A stretch of DNA of 64,000 bases from Pseudolysinimonas_A sp049651805. GTDB lineage: Bacteria; Actinomycetota; Actinomycetes; Actinomycetales; Microbacteriaceae. Of the stretch, positions 18,672 to 27,543 are shown piece after piece; positions within the stretch are counted from its first letter, which is position 1; every line of letters starts with the position of its first letter. The stretch covers positions 1-64,000 of the forward strand of contig NZ_JBASCU010000008.1 of NCBI RefSeq assembly GCF_049651805.1, in the 5' to 3' direction. The position numbers and the translations under genes were made by a program. The notes under the pieces are model-generated. The model searched no databases. It was not told the origin of the DNA and was given only the letters and a program-made list of their open reading frames with translations.

Positions 18672-19286
18672 CCGCTTCTCGAACGTCAGCGCCACCCCGT
18701 AGACAGCGACCCAGGCGATTCCGAGCGTCGTCGCGACGAACTCGAGCCGGCTGCCGAACCAGGCGTAGAAGTCGAAGACCGACATGAGACCGCCCGTCGC
18801 GGCGATCACCGCGACCGATATGGCCGCGACGAACGAGAACCGGCGGATGACGGCGTGCCCGACCGCGAACGCGCACTGCAGCATCGCCCAGGCCGCGAAG
18901 GCGAACGCCAGGGCTGCGGCGCTGACGTGCCCGAGATCCTGCCACGAGAGGTCGGGCCCGAACCGCGGTACCGGGCAGCCGCTCGTGCACGGAACCTGCG
19001 ATGCGACCAGAAACAGCAAGCTCGCGATCGCGAGGCTCACCGACGGCCTCCACCACCGCAGCACGGAGGCGCGCGAGCGGATGCGGCGGCCGGCCCCGGC
19101 GATCGCGAGGCCCCCCGCGACGAGCAGCAGCAGCGCCTGCTCGAACGCCGCAGCCGTCGGTTCGCCGTCGGCGCCGAGTTCGCTCACGTAGACCTCACGC
19201 GGCACGTCGACGCGCAGCATCCAGATGATGGCGAGCGAGGCCAGCACGCACAGCGTGCCGATACCGGCGATGACGCGGTCGAGCAT
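18510..19286 (-). CDS. DUF998-like multi-pass membrane protein
   Basis: ATG at 19286 (MLDRVIAGIGTLCVLAS) chosen; the frame further upstream reads through the preceding gene. 258 aa with about six TM helices and the loop SQVPCTSGCPVPRFGPDLSW before DLGHVSAAALAFAFA, a pattern seen in DUF998 proteins. The hydrophilic C-terminal tail (about 55 residues after GVALTFEKRSAF) is encoded antisense to the YqaJ-like gene; the next stop in frame is only at 18510. It starts 8 bp after the Pr6Pr gene. No function is known. Confidence 0.78.
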   Translation of the reverse strand: MLDRVIAGIGTLCVLASLAIIWMLRVDVPREVYVSELGADGEPTAAAFEQALLLLVAGGLAIAGAGRRIRSRASVLRWWRPSVSLAIASLLFLVASQVPCTSGCPVPRFGPDLSWQDLGHVSAAALAFAFAAWAMLQCAFAVGHAVIRRFSFVAAISVAVIAATGGLMSVFDFYAWFGSRLEFVATTLGIAWVAVYGVALTFEKRSAFATHGAQQVVGENDETADLGVVAVDPAALGLARDGDEFLVPFPDDERSLRA

Positions 19287-19294
19287 CCTGCGGG

Positions 19295-20005
19295 TCAGCC
19301 CTTCGGTACCGGCAGCGGCCAGCGGTCGCTGCGCCGCGACGCCCAGATCACAGCGGCCCCCACCAGGCCGATCACCGCGGCGATCAGCGCCACGTAGAAC
19401 GCGACCGAGACGTAGCCCTGAGCTGAGGTCACGGGGTTGAGGAACGGGTACGGGTACCAGCCGCCGGCGTAGTCGGGGTTGAGCGCGGCTTGCGTGGGGT
19501 CGTCGACGAATGGCCCGCGGATCATCGTGTAGACCGCCCAGACGATCGGGAAGATGATGACGATCCAGATGTGCTTCCACTCGAGTGGGCGGCGGCCGGG
19601 GGCGAACAGCCAGTCGATGACGATCAGGATGGGCCCGATGACGTGCACGATCTCGTTCGACCAGCCGAGCGTCGCGCCCTCACTGACTTGGACACCGCGC
19701 AACAGAGTGTTGTAGACGATCCCGGTGGTCGCCAGGTAGGCGGTGACGGCCGCGCGTCCCACTCCGAACCACAGCGGGTCGGGGTCGGCCGATCGAATCA
19801 GCAGGATCGCGCCGACCAGGAACACCGCGATGGCGAGGATGTTCGACTCGACGGTGAAGAAGCTGAAGAAATTGACCGCGGGAACGCCGTTCTCTTCGAT
19901 GCCGTGCAGAGCCCGGAAGTTCAGCGAGTGGATGTACTGTCCGACGATCGCCGCCGTGATGGCTGCTGCGCCCGCCAGGCGGAACACGATGAACCCGACC
20001 CGCAC
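19295..20005 (-). CDS. Pr6Pr family membrane protein
   Basis: About 236 aa with six TM helices. Characteristic segments are FFSFFTVESNILAIAVFL, GIVYNTLLRGV, EIVHVIGPILIVIDWLF and PYPFLNPV. This matches the Pr6Pr (FAR-17a/AIG1-related) membrane family whose bacterial function is unknown. GTG at 20005 with GGGG upstream is the preferred start; a TTG at 20062 would add 19 residues. It forms an operon with the DUF998-like gene. Confidence 0.82.
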   Translation of the reverse strand: MRVGFIVFRLAGAAAITAAIVGQYIHSLNFRALHGIEENGVPAVNFFSFFTVESNILAIAVFLVGAILLIRSADPDPLWFGVGRAAVTAYLATTGIVYNTLLRGVQVSEGATLGWSNEIVHVIGPILIVIDWLFAPGRRPLEWKHIWIVIIFPIVWAVYTMIRGPFVDDPTQAALNPDYAGGWYPYPFLNPVTSAQGYVSVAFYVALIAAVIGLVGAAVIWASRRSDRWPLPVPKG

Positions 20006-20135
20006 GTGTACCCCGACTCTCCGAGGCGGTATGCCTCGAAGAAATGCTAACGGAGCCCTCAAGTTTCACGAGGCGGAGACAGCCGCGTAACACCGGCGAC
20101 TCATGCACGCCGTTAGCTTGGGTACGGACGACGGG

Positions 20136-21110
20136 ATGAGGATGATGGCGACGATGCGGGCCATGGCGATGACGCGGGCCGGTGGCCCCGAGGTGCTCGC
20201 GCTCACCGATGTCGACCGCCCCGTGCGGGTCAACGCCGAACTGCTCGTGCGCGTCGTCGCCGCAGGGGTGAACCCCATCGATGCGAAGACCCGCGCCGGC
20301 ACGGGTGCGTTCCCCGGAATCACCGCGTTTCCCGTCGTGCTCGGCAACGACTTCAGCGGCATCGTCGAGGAGGCGCCCTACGAGGCGCACCCGTTGCAAC
20401 CGGGCACCGAGGTGTACGGCATGGGAATGGTGCCGCGCATGTCGGGGGCGTACGCCGAGTACCTCACCGTGAACGCCCTCTCGGTGGTGAAGAAGCCGTC
20501 GACGCTGTCGCACGTCGAAGCCGCCGGGGTGCCGCTCGCGGCGCTCACCGCGTGGGGCATGGTGGTCGAGACCGCCAAGGCCCACGAGGGGCAGCGGATG
20601 CTCATCCATGCCGGCGCCGGCGGAGTCGGGCACTTCGCGGTGCAGTTCGGCGCCTACTTCGGCGCGCACGTCATCGCGACCGGGTCGGCCCGCAACACGT
20701 CGTGGTTGCGCGAGCTGGGTGCGGCCGAGGTGCTCGACTACACCGCAGAGCGGTTCGACGAGGTGCTCGACCCGGTCGACACGGTGATCGATCTCATCGG
20801 CAACGTCTCCGACGACACCGGCACCCGCTCGCTGCGGGTGACGCGCTCCGGCGGCCTCATCGTCAACGGCCCGACCGGGTCATGGCCCACGATGGTCGCC
20901 GACGCCGCCGCCGCAGGAGTGCGGGCGACCGGCTACCGCGTCACCCCCGACGGCTCGACGCTGGCGGTCGTGTCTCGCTTGCTGGAATCGGGCGCCGTGA
21001 AGGTCTACGTCGACCACGTCTTCGATCTGGAAGACGCCGCGGATGCTCACATCGCGATCGAGTCGGGGCACACGCGCGGCAAATTGGTGCTCAAGGTCGC
21101 CGACGGCTGA
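20136..21110 (+). CDS. NADP-dependent quinone-oxidoreductase-like MDR enzyme
   Basis: About 324 aa; several ATGs (20136, 20142, 20145, 20154) compete and the exact start is open. Medium-chain dehydrogenase/reductase fold: the GroES-like part has GVNPIDAKTRAG and LGNDFSGIVEE, and the Rossmann part has LIHAGAGGVGHFAVQ. The catalytic and structural zinc cysteines are lacking, as in the quinone oxidoreductase branch. It would reduce quinones or enones with NADPH. It is divergent from the Pr6Pr operon; the substrate is unknown. Confidence 0.88.
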   Translation: MRMMATMRAMAMTRAGGPEVLALTDVDRPVRVNAELLVRVVAAGVNPIDAKTRAGTGAFPGITAFPVVLGNDFSGIVEEAPYEAHPLQPGTEVYGMGMVPRMSGAYAEYLTVNALSVVKKPSTLSHVEAAGVPLAALTAWGMVVETAKAHEGQRMLIHAGAGGVGHFAVQFGAYFGAHVIATGSARNTSWLRELGAAEVLDYTAERFDEVLDPVDTVIDLIGNVSDDTGTRSLRVTRSGGLIVNGPTGSWPTMVADAAAAGVRATGYRVTPDGSTLAVVSRLLESGAVKVYVDHVFDLEDAADAHIAIESGHTRGKLVLKVADG

Positions 21111-21137
21111 GGATCTTCCCCGGAACGCCGGGGCTGC

Positions 21138-21590
21138 TCAGCGCGGCCCCCAGATGAACCGGTGGGTATGGATGGCGTGGTAGTCGAACGTCTGCACGCT
21201 GACGACCCCGGACACGGCGCGCACCTGGTCGTTCACGATCGCGAAGAGGGCATCGGGGGTCTCGGCAAGCACCTCGACGAGCAGATCGAATGGCCCGGAA
21301 CCGAGCACCAGGTAGATGACCCCGTCGAGTTTGCCGATCTGGTCGGCGACGGCGCGCGCGTCGCCCTGCACCGTGACGCCGAGCATCGCCATGCGTTCGT
21401 AGCCGAGTCGCAACGGGTCGGTCACGCCGACGACCTGGAGGATGCCGCGCTCCTCAAGTCGCAGCACGCGCAGCCGGGCGCCTCCGGCGGAGAGGGCGAC
21501 GCGCTCGCCCAGTTCGGCGTAGGTGAGCCGGCCGTCGAGCTGCAGGGCGACGATGAGTTCTCGGTCGATGTCGTCGAGGTCGGTATCCAT
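21138..21590 (-). CDS. Lrp/AsnC-family transcriptional regulator
   Basis: 150 aa: N-terminal winged helix (LDDIDRELIVALQLDGRLTYAELGERVALSAGGARLR in the usual AsnC layout), then the RAM ligand-binding domain (LGSGPFDLLVEVLAETPDALFAIVNDQVRAVSGV). It is divergent from the kinase/aminotransferase fusion gene with 80 bp between the starts, so it probably controls that gene. The ligand is probably an amino acid or amine. No strong dyad was found in the 80-bp gap. Confidence 0.9.
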   Translation of the reverse strand: MDTDLDDIDRELIVALQLDGRLTYAELGERVALSAGGARLRVLRLEERGILQVVGVTDPLRLGYERMAMLGVTVQGDARAVADQIGKLDGVIYLVLGSGPFDLLVEVLAETPDALFAIVNDQVRAVSGVVSVQTFDYHAIHTHRFIWGPR

Positions 21591-21670
21591 CGTGAGAACT
21601 GTAGAACACTTATCGACGGTTAGCGAGGGGGGTCTTGTGCTAATGATTCGTCATCCGTAGGGTTATAGGA

Positions 21671-24553
21671 GTGACGATCTTTGACTTCTTTGCCCGGCCA
21701 GCCCTCGCTCGGCCCGAGGTCGACGCAGCGGCGGCCCTTCGCGTCGCCGACGGGCACTACGGGGTCACCGGGGATGTCGCCGAACTCGGCAGCAACCAGG
21801 ACCGCAACTTCCACGTCGCCGCCTCGGATCGCCGCGTACTCCTCAAGTTCTCAAACGCCGCGTTCGGCCGAGCCGAGCTTGAAGCCCAGAACCTCGCCGC
21901 GGCGGCCGTCGCGGCAGCGGGCATCCGCGCCCCACAGTGCCTGCCCGCACTCGACGGGCAGACCGTGCTCGCCGTCGACTCGCCCGGCGGGCCGCTTCGG
22001 GTGCGCATGCTCGAGTACGTCGAGGGCGAGCCGCTCAGCGGCGCCGGCGCCTTCGTCACCGCCGACGCACGGCGCCTCGGAGCACTCTCGGCTCGCGTCG
22101 CCCTCGCGCTGGCCCCGCTTCGGCATCCGGGACTCGCCCAGCGCACCCAGTGGAACCTGCGCGACGCCGCCTTGACGGTGCGGCTTCTCGCCGGTGCGAT
22201 ACCGGATGCCGAGCGTCGTCGGCGCGTCACCACTGTCGCCGAGGCGGCGGCGCGTGCGCTCGATCCGCTGCGCGCCGACCTGCGCACCCAGGCGATCCAC
22301 GGCGACCTCACCGACGACAACATCGTGGTCGGCGCTAGCGACGGCGAGTGGGGCGTCATCGACTTCGGCGACGTCGCGGAGAGCTGGCTCGTCGCGGAGC
22401 TCGCCGTGACCTGTGCCGCTGTGCTGCACCACAACCCGCGCGACCCGCTCGTGATCCTCGAGGCGATCGCGGCTTTCCACGACGTCCTGCCCCTGGCCGA
22501 CGCCGAACTCGATGCGCTCTGGCCGCTCATCCAGCTGCGCGCGGCGACCCTGGTCGCGAGTGGCGAACACCAGGTGGCCCTGGAGGCCGACAACCGGTAC
22601 GCCGCGCAGAACCGTCTGCAGGAGTGGCGGTCGTTCGCCGTCGCTGCCGATCTGGATGTCAACGCGATGACTGCACTCATCCACTGGCGGGTTGGCGGGC
22701 GAACCGACCCCCTCGAGCTCGGCGCCCCCGTGGCGCTGCTCGCCGACGCCTCGTCGGCCGTCGTGCTCGACCTTTCGACCACCTCCCGCGACCTCGACGG
22801 CGGCGTCTGGCTTGAGCCGGATGCCGAGCGGCGACTCGCTGCCGCCCACCAGCTGAGCGTGACCGCCTGGGGCGAGCCGCGGCTGACCCGAGCCGTCGTG
22901 CGCTCCCGGCGACACACGTCCACGGTGCCGCTCGGCATCCAGCTCTCGTCTGCGGACGCGCTCGCCGTCACAGCTCCCGCCGACGGAACCCTGCGTCGCG
23001 TCGGCGATTCGACCGTGTTGGAGACGGCCGGCTACGACCTCTGGATCGACGGGTTGCACAACGGTTCGAGTGGCGCGGTCGCGGCCGGCACTCCGCTGGG
23101 AACGCTCGCGCCACATCCGGCCCGGCTATCGGTGCAGATCTCGCGCGCGCGCGGCGGCCGACTGCCGTTCTTCGTGCCGCCGGCTCTCGCCGAAGTGGGA
23201 AAGCTGGTGAGCCCAGACCCGGCGCCTCTCCTGGGCCTCACCTCCCGACTCGGGGAGCCGGAACCCGCCGAGGTGCTCGCGACACGCGACGCCCACTTCG
23301 CGACGGTGCAAGAGCACTACTTCGCCGAACCACCGCTCATCGAGCGCGGCTGGCGCGAGCACTTCGTCGACACGCAGGCGCAGACCTACGTCGACATGGT
23401 GAACAACGTCGCGACCGCCGGGCATGCGCACCCGCGGATCGTCGCGGCGGCGAGCCGGCAGTGGGCGCTGCACAACACCAACTCGAGATTTCACTACTCC
23501 GCCGTCGCGGAGTTCAGCCGGCGGCTCAGCGAGCTCGCCCCGGCATCCCTCGACGCCGTCTTTCTCGTCAACAGCGGCAGCGAGGCCGTCGACCTCGCGC
23601 TGCGGCTCGCGACCGTGACGACGGGACACGACACGATCGTCGCGATGCGCGAGGCGTACCACGGCTGGACGGTGGGGTCGGATGCCGTGTCGTCGTCGAT
23701 CGGCGACAACCCGCGGGCGCTCGAGACCCGCCCCTCGTGGGTGCGACTCGTGAATGCGCCGAACACCTACCGCGGAACGCACCGGGGGCCCGACGCGGGG
23801 CCGCGGTACCTCGCCGACCTCGACGCCGACTTCGCCCGCTGGGATGCCGAGGGGCTGTCGATCGCCGGATTCATCGCCGAACCCGTCTACGGCAACGCCG
23901 GGGGCGTCATGCTGCCCGACGGCTACCTGGCGGGTGCCTACGGGATGGTGCGGGAACGCGGCGGCCTGTGCATCGCCGACGAGGTGCAGGTCGGTTACGG
24001 CCGCCTCGGCTCGTACTTCTGGGGGCACGAGCAGCAGGATGCGGTGCCCGACGTCATCACGATCGCCAAGGCGATGGGCAACGGGCAGCCGCTCGGGGCA
24101 GTGCTCACCACCCGCGCGATCGCCGAGGCGTTCGCGGTCGAGGGGTCGATGTTCTCGTCTGCCGGGGGCAGTCCGGTGAGCTGCGTGATCGGCAGCACCG
24201 TGCTCGACATCATGCGTGACGAGGCGCTCGTCGACAACGCCCGCGACGTGGGCGGGCATCTCAAGTCCCGGCTGGAAGACCTCGGCCGCCGACATCCGCT
24301 CATCGGCGCGGTGCACGGGCTGGGGCTGTACCTCGGCGTCGAGCTGGTGCGGTCACCCGAGACGCTCGAGCCCGCGACCGCGGAAGCGTACGCCGTGTGC
24401 GAGGCGCTGCTCGAGGAGGGCTGCATCGTGCAACCGACCGGCGACCACCACAACGTGCTCAAGATCAAGCCGCCGCTCGTCATCACTCGCGAGAGCGTCG
24501 ACTACTTCGTGGATGCGCTCGACCGGGTGCTCGGCGGGATCCCCCTCGGCTGA
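21671..24553 (+). CDS. fusion of APH-type kinase, M23-like domain and class III aminotransferase
   Basis: 960 aa. Residues about 1-330 are an aminoglycoside/hydroxylysine-kinase-like fold (SNQDRNFHV, the Brenner motif IHGDLTDDNIVV, GVIDFGDV). About 340-510 resembles an M23 (lysostaphin-like) domain but lacks its zinc ligands. About 520-960 is a class III PLP aminotransferase (NNVATAGHAHPRIV, FLVNSGSEAVDLALRL, IADEVQVGYGRLG, and ITIAKAMGNGQP with the PLP lysine). In mammals the kinase (hydroxylysine kinase) and the phospho-lyase (AGXT2L1/L2) are separate proteins, so a kinase plus phospho-lyase on one chain is likely. GTG at 21671 directly follows TTATAGGA and may be leaderless. Confidence 0.9.
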   Translation: MTIFDFFARPALARPEVDAAAALRVADGHYGVTGDVAELGSNQDRNFHVAASDRRVLLKFSNAAFGRAELEAQNLAAAAVAAAGIRAPQCLPALDGQTVLAVDSPGGPLRVRMLEYVEGEPLSGAGAFVTADARRLGALSARVALALAPLRHPGLAQRTQWNLRDAALTVRLLAGAIPDAERRRRVTTVAEAAARALDPLRADLRTQAIHGDLTDDNIVVGASDGEWGVIDFGDVAESWLVAELAVTCAAVLHHNPRDPLVILEAIAAFHDVLPLADAELDALWPLIQLRAATLVASGEHQVALEADNRYAAQNRLQEWRSFAVAADLDVNAMTALIHWRVGGRTDPLELGAPVALLADASSAVVLDLSTTSRDLDGGVWLEPDAERRLAAAHQLSVTAWGEPRLTRAVVRSRRHTSTVPLGIQLSSADALAVTAPADGTLRRVGDSTVLETAGYDLWIDGLHNGSSGAVAAGTPLGTLAPHPARLSVQISRARGGRLPFFVPPALAEVGKLVSPDPAPLLGLTSRLGEPEPAEVLATRDAHFATVQEHYFAEPPLIERGWREHFVDTQAQTYVDMVNNVATAGHAHPRIVAAASRQWALHNTNSRFHYSAVAEFSRRLSELAPASLDAVFLVNSGSEAVDLALRLATVTTGHDTIVAMREAYHGWTVGSDAVSSSIGDNPRALETRPSWVRLVNAPNTYRGTHRGPDAGPRYLADLDADFARWDAEGLSIAGFIAEPVYGNAGGVMLPDGYLAGAYGMVRERGGLCIADEVQVGYGRLGSYFWGHEQQDAVPDVITIAKAMGNGQPLGAVLTTRAIAEAFAVEGSMFSSAGGSPVSCVIGSTVLDIMRDEALVDNARDVGGHLKSRLEDLGRRHPLIGAVHGLGLYLGVELVRSPETLEPATAEAYAVCEALLEEGCIVQPTGDHHNVLKIKPPLVITRESVDYFVDALDRVLGGIPLG

Positions 24554-24571
24554 CCCTCAGCCGCCGCGGGC

Positions 24572-25078
24572 TCAGCGGAACGACGCGGCCACCGCGTTGC
24601 GGTGGTAGTCGAAGATGATGCTCGTGCGCGTCGAGGCGACCGACGGCTGCGCCGACAGATGGTCGACGACGAACTGCCTCAGTCCGGAGGAGTCGGCGAC
24701 TGCGACGTGCACCATGAAGTCGTCGACGCCGCCGAGGAAGAACAGCTGAAGCACTTGGGGCAGCGCACGCACCCTGTCGGCGAACGCCTCGATGTTCTCC
24801 TGCCGCGCGCCCGGGCGCAGGGTGACGCCGATCATCGCCTGCAGCCCGAGGCCGAGGCTGCGCTGGTCGACGCTCGCGTGGAAGCCCGTGATCACGCCGC
24901 GGTCAACGAGAGAGCGCAACCGCTGGTGGACCGTCGAGGGGGCCATACCGACCTCGTCCGCGAGTTGCGCGTTCGAGATACGGCCGGTGAGCGCCAGCAC
25001 CTCCAAGATCGCGCGATCCGTCGGGTCGAGGGGGGCCGGAAGAGTCTTCGGCGTCACCCCGGCGCGGGTGTCAGTCAT
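24572..25078 (-). CDS. Lrp/AsnC-family regulator, probably of alanine dehydrogenase
   Basis: 168 aa: winged helix (LDPTDRAILEVLALTGRISNAQLADEVGMAPSTVHQRLRSL in the family layout) and RAM domain (FLGGVDDFMVHVAVADSSGLRQFVVDHLS). It is divergent from ald with 120 bp between them. That gap holds a palindrome that starts one base before its own ATG and a second one inside the ald promoter, so autoregulation and control of ald are both likely. In mycobacteria the equivalent regulator is AldR, responding to alanine. Confidence 0.9.
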   Translation of the reverse strand: MTDTRAGVTPKTLPAPLDPTDRAILEVLALTGRISNAQLADEVGMAPSTVHQRLRSLVDRGVITGFHASVDQRSLGLGLQAMIGVTLRPGARQENIEAFADRVRALPQVLQLFFLGGVDDFMVHVAVADSSGLRQFVVDHLSAQPSVASTRTSIIFDYHRNAVAASFR

Positions 25079-25093
25079 CCGTAGATTCTACGG
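25079..25093. promoter_or_regulatory. operator 1 in the aldR-ald gap
   Basis: CCGTAGA-T-TCTACGG, a perfect 7-bp dyad that starts one base from the Lrp-type start codon. Its half sites resemble two further sites centred about 30 bp and 62 bp away, which is about three and six helical turns. Confidence 0.65.
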
Positions 25094-25104
25094 CAGGTTC
25101 CCTC

Positions 25105-25132
25105 TTGGGCGCAGTTTCTGCGGCTCTATAGA
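25105..25132 (+). promoter_or_regulatory. ald promoter with operator 2 between -35 and -10
   Basis: TTGGGC (25105-25110), a 16-bp spacer, then TATAGA (25127-25132). The dyad CGCAG-TTT-CTGCG (25110-25122) fills the spacer, so a bound Lrp-type protein would compete with RNA polymerase. A third, weaker site (GCGCTTTCTGCG) is centred near 25148. The ald ATG is 66 bp downstream of the -10. Confidence 0.6.
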
Positions 25133-25198
25133 CATGTTGCCGCGCTTTCTGCGAGCGTAGGCACGCTTTCAACGACGACCCAGCAGGCGGAGAGACCC

Positions 25199-26299
25199 AT
25201 GCGCATCGGTGTGCCCACAGAGATCAAGAACAACGAAGGTCGCGTCGCACTCACGCCCGCCGGCGTCGATGCCCTGACCCGCCAGGGTCACGACGTCCAC
25301 GTGCAGAGCGGTGCGGGCCTCGGCTCGCGCATCTCCGACGAGGCGTACCGTGCTGCCGGCGCCACCCTCGTCGACGACGCCGCGGAGGTCTGGGCCGGTG
25401 CCGACCTGCTCGTGAAGGTCAAGGAACCGATTGCCGCCGAATACCCCCACCTGCGCGACGACCTGCTGCTCTTCACCTACCTGCACCTCGCCGCCGACCG
25501 GCCGTTGACCGACGCCCTGCTCGCGGCGGGCACCACGGGAATCGCCTACGAGACGGTGCAGCTGCCCGACCGGTCGCTGCCGCTGCTGGCGCCGATGAGC
25601 GAGGTGGCCGGTCGGCTCTCGATCGTCGTGGGTGCCCACACCCTTCTCGCCGGCTCGGGTGGCCGCGGCGTGCTGCTCGGCGGTGTTCCCGGCACTCCGC
25701 CGGCTCGGGTCGTCGTCATCGGCGGCGGCGTCGCCGGCGAGCATGCCGCGTCGAACGCGCTCGGCCTCGGAGCCCGCGTCACGGTCGTCGACCGCTCGAT
25801 CCCGCGACTGCGCCAACTCGAGGCCCAGTTCTCGGGACGCATCGAGACCCGCGCCTCGACGCGCTTCGACATCGCCGAGCTCGTCGCCGAGGCCGACCTC
25901 GTGATCGGCTCGGTGCTGGTGCCCGGCGCGGCGGCACCGAAGCTCGTCACCGACGACATGGTGCGCGGCATGCGCGACGGCGCCGTGCTCGTCGACATCG
26001 CGATCGACCAGGGCGGATGCTTCGAGCACTCCCGGCCGACGACCCACGACGACCCGACGTTCGCCGTGCACAACACGCGCTACTACTGCGTCGCGAACAT
26101 GCCCGGCGCGGTCCCCGAGACGTCGACACGGGCACTCACCAATGCCACGCTCCCGTACATCTCGGCGGTCGCCGACCTGGGCTGGGATGCCGCGGCAGCG
26201 GCCGATCCGGCGCTCGCGCGCGGCCTGAACACTCGGGACGGCCAGGTGGCGCACGCCGCGGTCGCCGAGGCGCTCGGACTCGCGGTGGCCGGCGCCTGA
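25199..26299 (+). CDS. ald: alanine dehydrogenase
   Basis: 366 aa, normal length. MRIGVPTEIKNNEGRVALTPAG is the N-terminal signature. The substrate region includes VKVKEP and YLHLA, and NAD binds at VVVIGGGVAGEHAASNALGLGA. VDIAIDQGGCFE and the conserved NMPGAVPETST follow. It interconverts L-alanine and pyruvate with NAD(H). AGGCGGAGAG lies just upstream of the ATG. It is divergent from an Lrp-type gene and controlled by the dyads in between. Confidence 0.96.
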   Translation: MRIGVPTEIKNNEGRVALTPAGVDALTRQGHDVHVQSGAGLGSRISDEAYRAAGATLVDDAAEVWAGADLLVKVKEPIAAEYPHLRDDLLLFTYLHLAADRPLTDALLAAGTTGIAYETVQLPDRSLPLLAPMSEVAGRLSIVVGAHTLLAGSGGRGVLLGGVPGTPPARVVVIGGGVAGEHAASNALGLGARVTVVDRSIPRLRQLEAQFSGRIETRASTRFDIAELVAEADLVIGSVLVPGAAAPKLVTDDMVRGMRDGAVLVDIAIDQGGCFEHSRPTTHDDPTFAVHNTRYYCVANMPGAVPETSTRALTNATLPYISAVADLGWDAAAAADPALARGLNTRDGQVAHAAVAEALGLAVAGA

Positions 26300-26303
26300 G
26301 GCG

Positions 26304-26801
26304 TCACCCCGCGTCGAGGACTCGCTCGCGCACGAAGTCGTCTTCGTACCGGTCGCCGACTTCGAACCGCTTCGTGCCGACGAGGGCGAACCCGCTCTTG
26401 TCGTAGAAGCGGTTGGCGCGAGCGTTCTCCTGGTTGACGCCGAGCCACACGCTCGCGGCACCCCGCGCGGCCGCCTCCTCGAGCGTTGCCGCGACGAGGG
26501 CCGCCGCGATCCCCGCGCCGTGGTGGTCGGGATGCACGTAGACCTTGCTGAGTTCGACCGTCGGCCGCGTGGTCACCGCCGCCGCGACATCCGGGTCGTC
26601 GGGTTCTCCCTCGACGAGCATCGTGTAACCGAGAAGGCCGGTGTCGCTCTCCGCGACGAGCAGCGCCCGGGTCGGGTCGGCAAGATAGCGCGCGAACGAG
26701 CCCTCACCCAGATGCCGGGCGATGTGCGCCGCCTTCGCCTCGTCGGTCGTGTGCGGCGGGCAGGCGAGCGGAAAGGTGAGCGCAGCAAGACGGGCGAGCA
26801 A
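26304..26801 (-). CDS. GNAT-family N-acetyltransferase (start uncertain)
   Basis: From the TTG at 26801 the product has 165 aa. The acetyl-CoA motif is VYVHPDHHGAGIAAALV, followed by VWLGVNQENARANRFYDKSGFALVG. The frame is open upstream and reads LNETFRIRRAGDADAAL, which looks like the true GNAT N-terminus, but the only possible codon there is CTG at 26849, just after the rplA stop. Either CTG is used with coupling to rplA, or the annotated start is internal. The substrate is unknown. The gene is convergent with ald. Confidence 0.85.
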   Translation of the reverse strand: MLARLAALTFPLACPPHTTDEAKAAHIARHLGEGSFARYLADPTRALLVAESDTGLLGYTMLVEGEPDDPDVAAAVTTRPTVELSKVYVHPDHHGAGIAAALVAATLEEAAARGAASVWLGVNQENARANRFYDKSGFALVGTKRFEVGDRYEDDFVRERVLDAG

Positions 26802-26851
26802 CGCGGCATCCGCGTCGCCCGCCCGTCTGATGCGGAACGTCTCGTTCAGGC

Positions 26852-27541
26852 TTAGAGCACGCTGACGTCGAGCGGGACACCGGGGCCGAACGTCGTCGAC
26901 ACCGATCCCTTCATGATGTAGCGGCCCTTCGACGAACCCGGCTTCGCCCGGTTGATCTCGTCGAGCGCAGCCTGGAGGTTCTCGCCGAGCTGGTCGCTGC
27001 TGAACCCAGCCTTGCCGATCACGAAGTGCACGTTGGCGTGCTTGTCGACGCGGAACTCGATCTTGCCGCCCTTGATCTCCTCGACCGCCTTCGCGGGGTT
27101 GGGGGTCACGGTGCCGGTCTTCGGGTTCGGCATGAGGCCACGCGGGCCGAGCACCTTACCGAGTCGACCGACCTGGCCCATGAGCTCAGGAGTCGACACG
27201 GCCGAGTCGAACGACGTGTACCCGCCGGCGACCTTCTCGATCAGCTCGGCGCCACCGACCTCGTCGGCACCGGCGGCGATCGCGGCCTCGGCGGCCGGAC
27301 CGGTCGCGAACACGATGACACGGGCGGTCTTGCCGGTGCCGTGCGGCAGGTTGACGGTGCCACGCACCATCTGGTCGGCCTTGCGCGGGTCGACCCCGAG
27401 CTTGAGCGCGACCTCGACGGTCGAGTTGAACTTCGCCGAACCGGTTTCTCGAACGACGGCGACTGCTTCGGTGGGGCCGTAGAACTTGCCCTCTTCGATC
27501 TTGGCTACGGCGGCGCGGTAGGCCTTGGAGTTCTTACCCAT
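26852..27541 (-). CDS. rplA: 50S ribosomal protein L1
   Basis: 229 aa. MGKNSKAYRAAVAKIEEGKFYGPTEA is the actinobacterial L1 start. The RNA-binding core contains LGPRGLMPNPKTGTVT, the L1 signature. It follows rplK after 2 bp. L1 binds 23S rRNA at the L1 stalk and can repress its own operon mRNA. Confidence 0.98.
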   Translation of the reverse strand: MGKNSKAYRAAVAKIEEGKFYGPTEAVAVVRETGSAKFNSTVEVALKLGVDPRKADQMVRGTVNLPHGTGKTARVIVFATGPAAEAAIAAGADEVGGAELIEKVAGGYTSFDSAVSTPELMGQVGRLGKVLGPRGLMPNPKTGTVTPNPAKAVEEIKGGKIEFRVDKHANVHFVIGKAGFSSDQLGENLQAALDEINRAKPGSSKGRYIMKGSVSTTFGPGVPLDVSVL

Positions 27542-27543
27542 GA

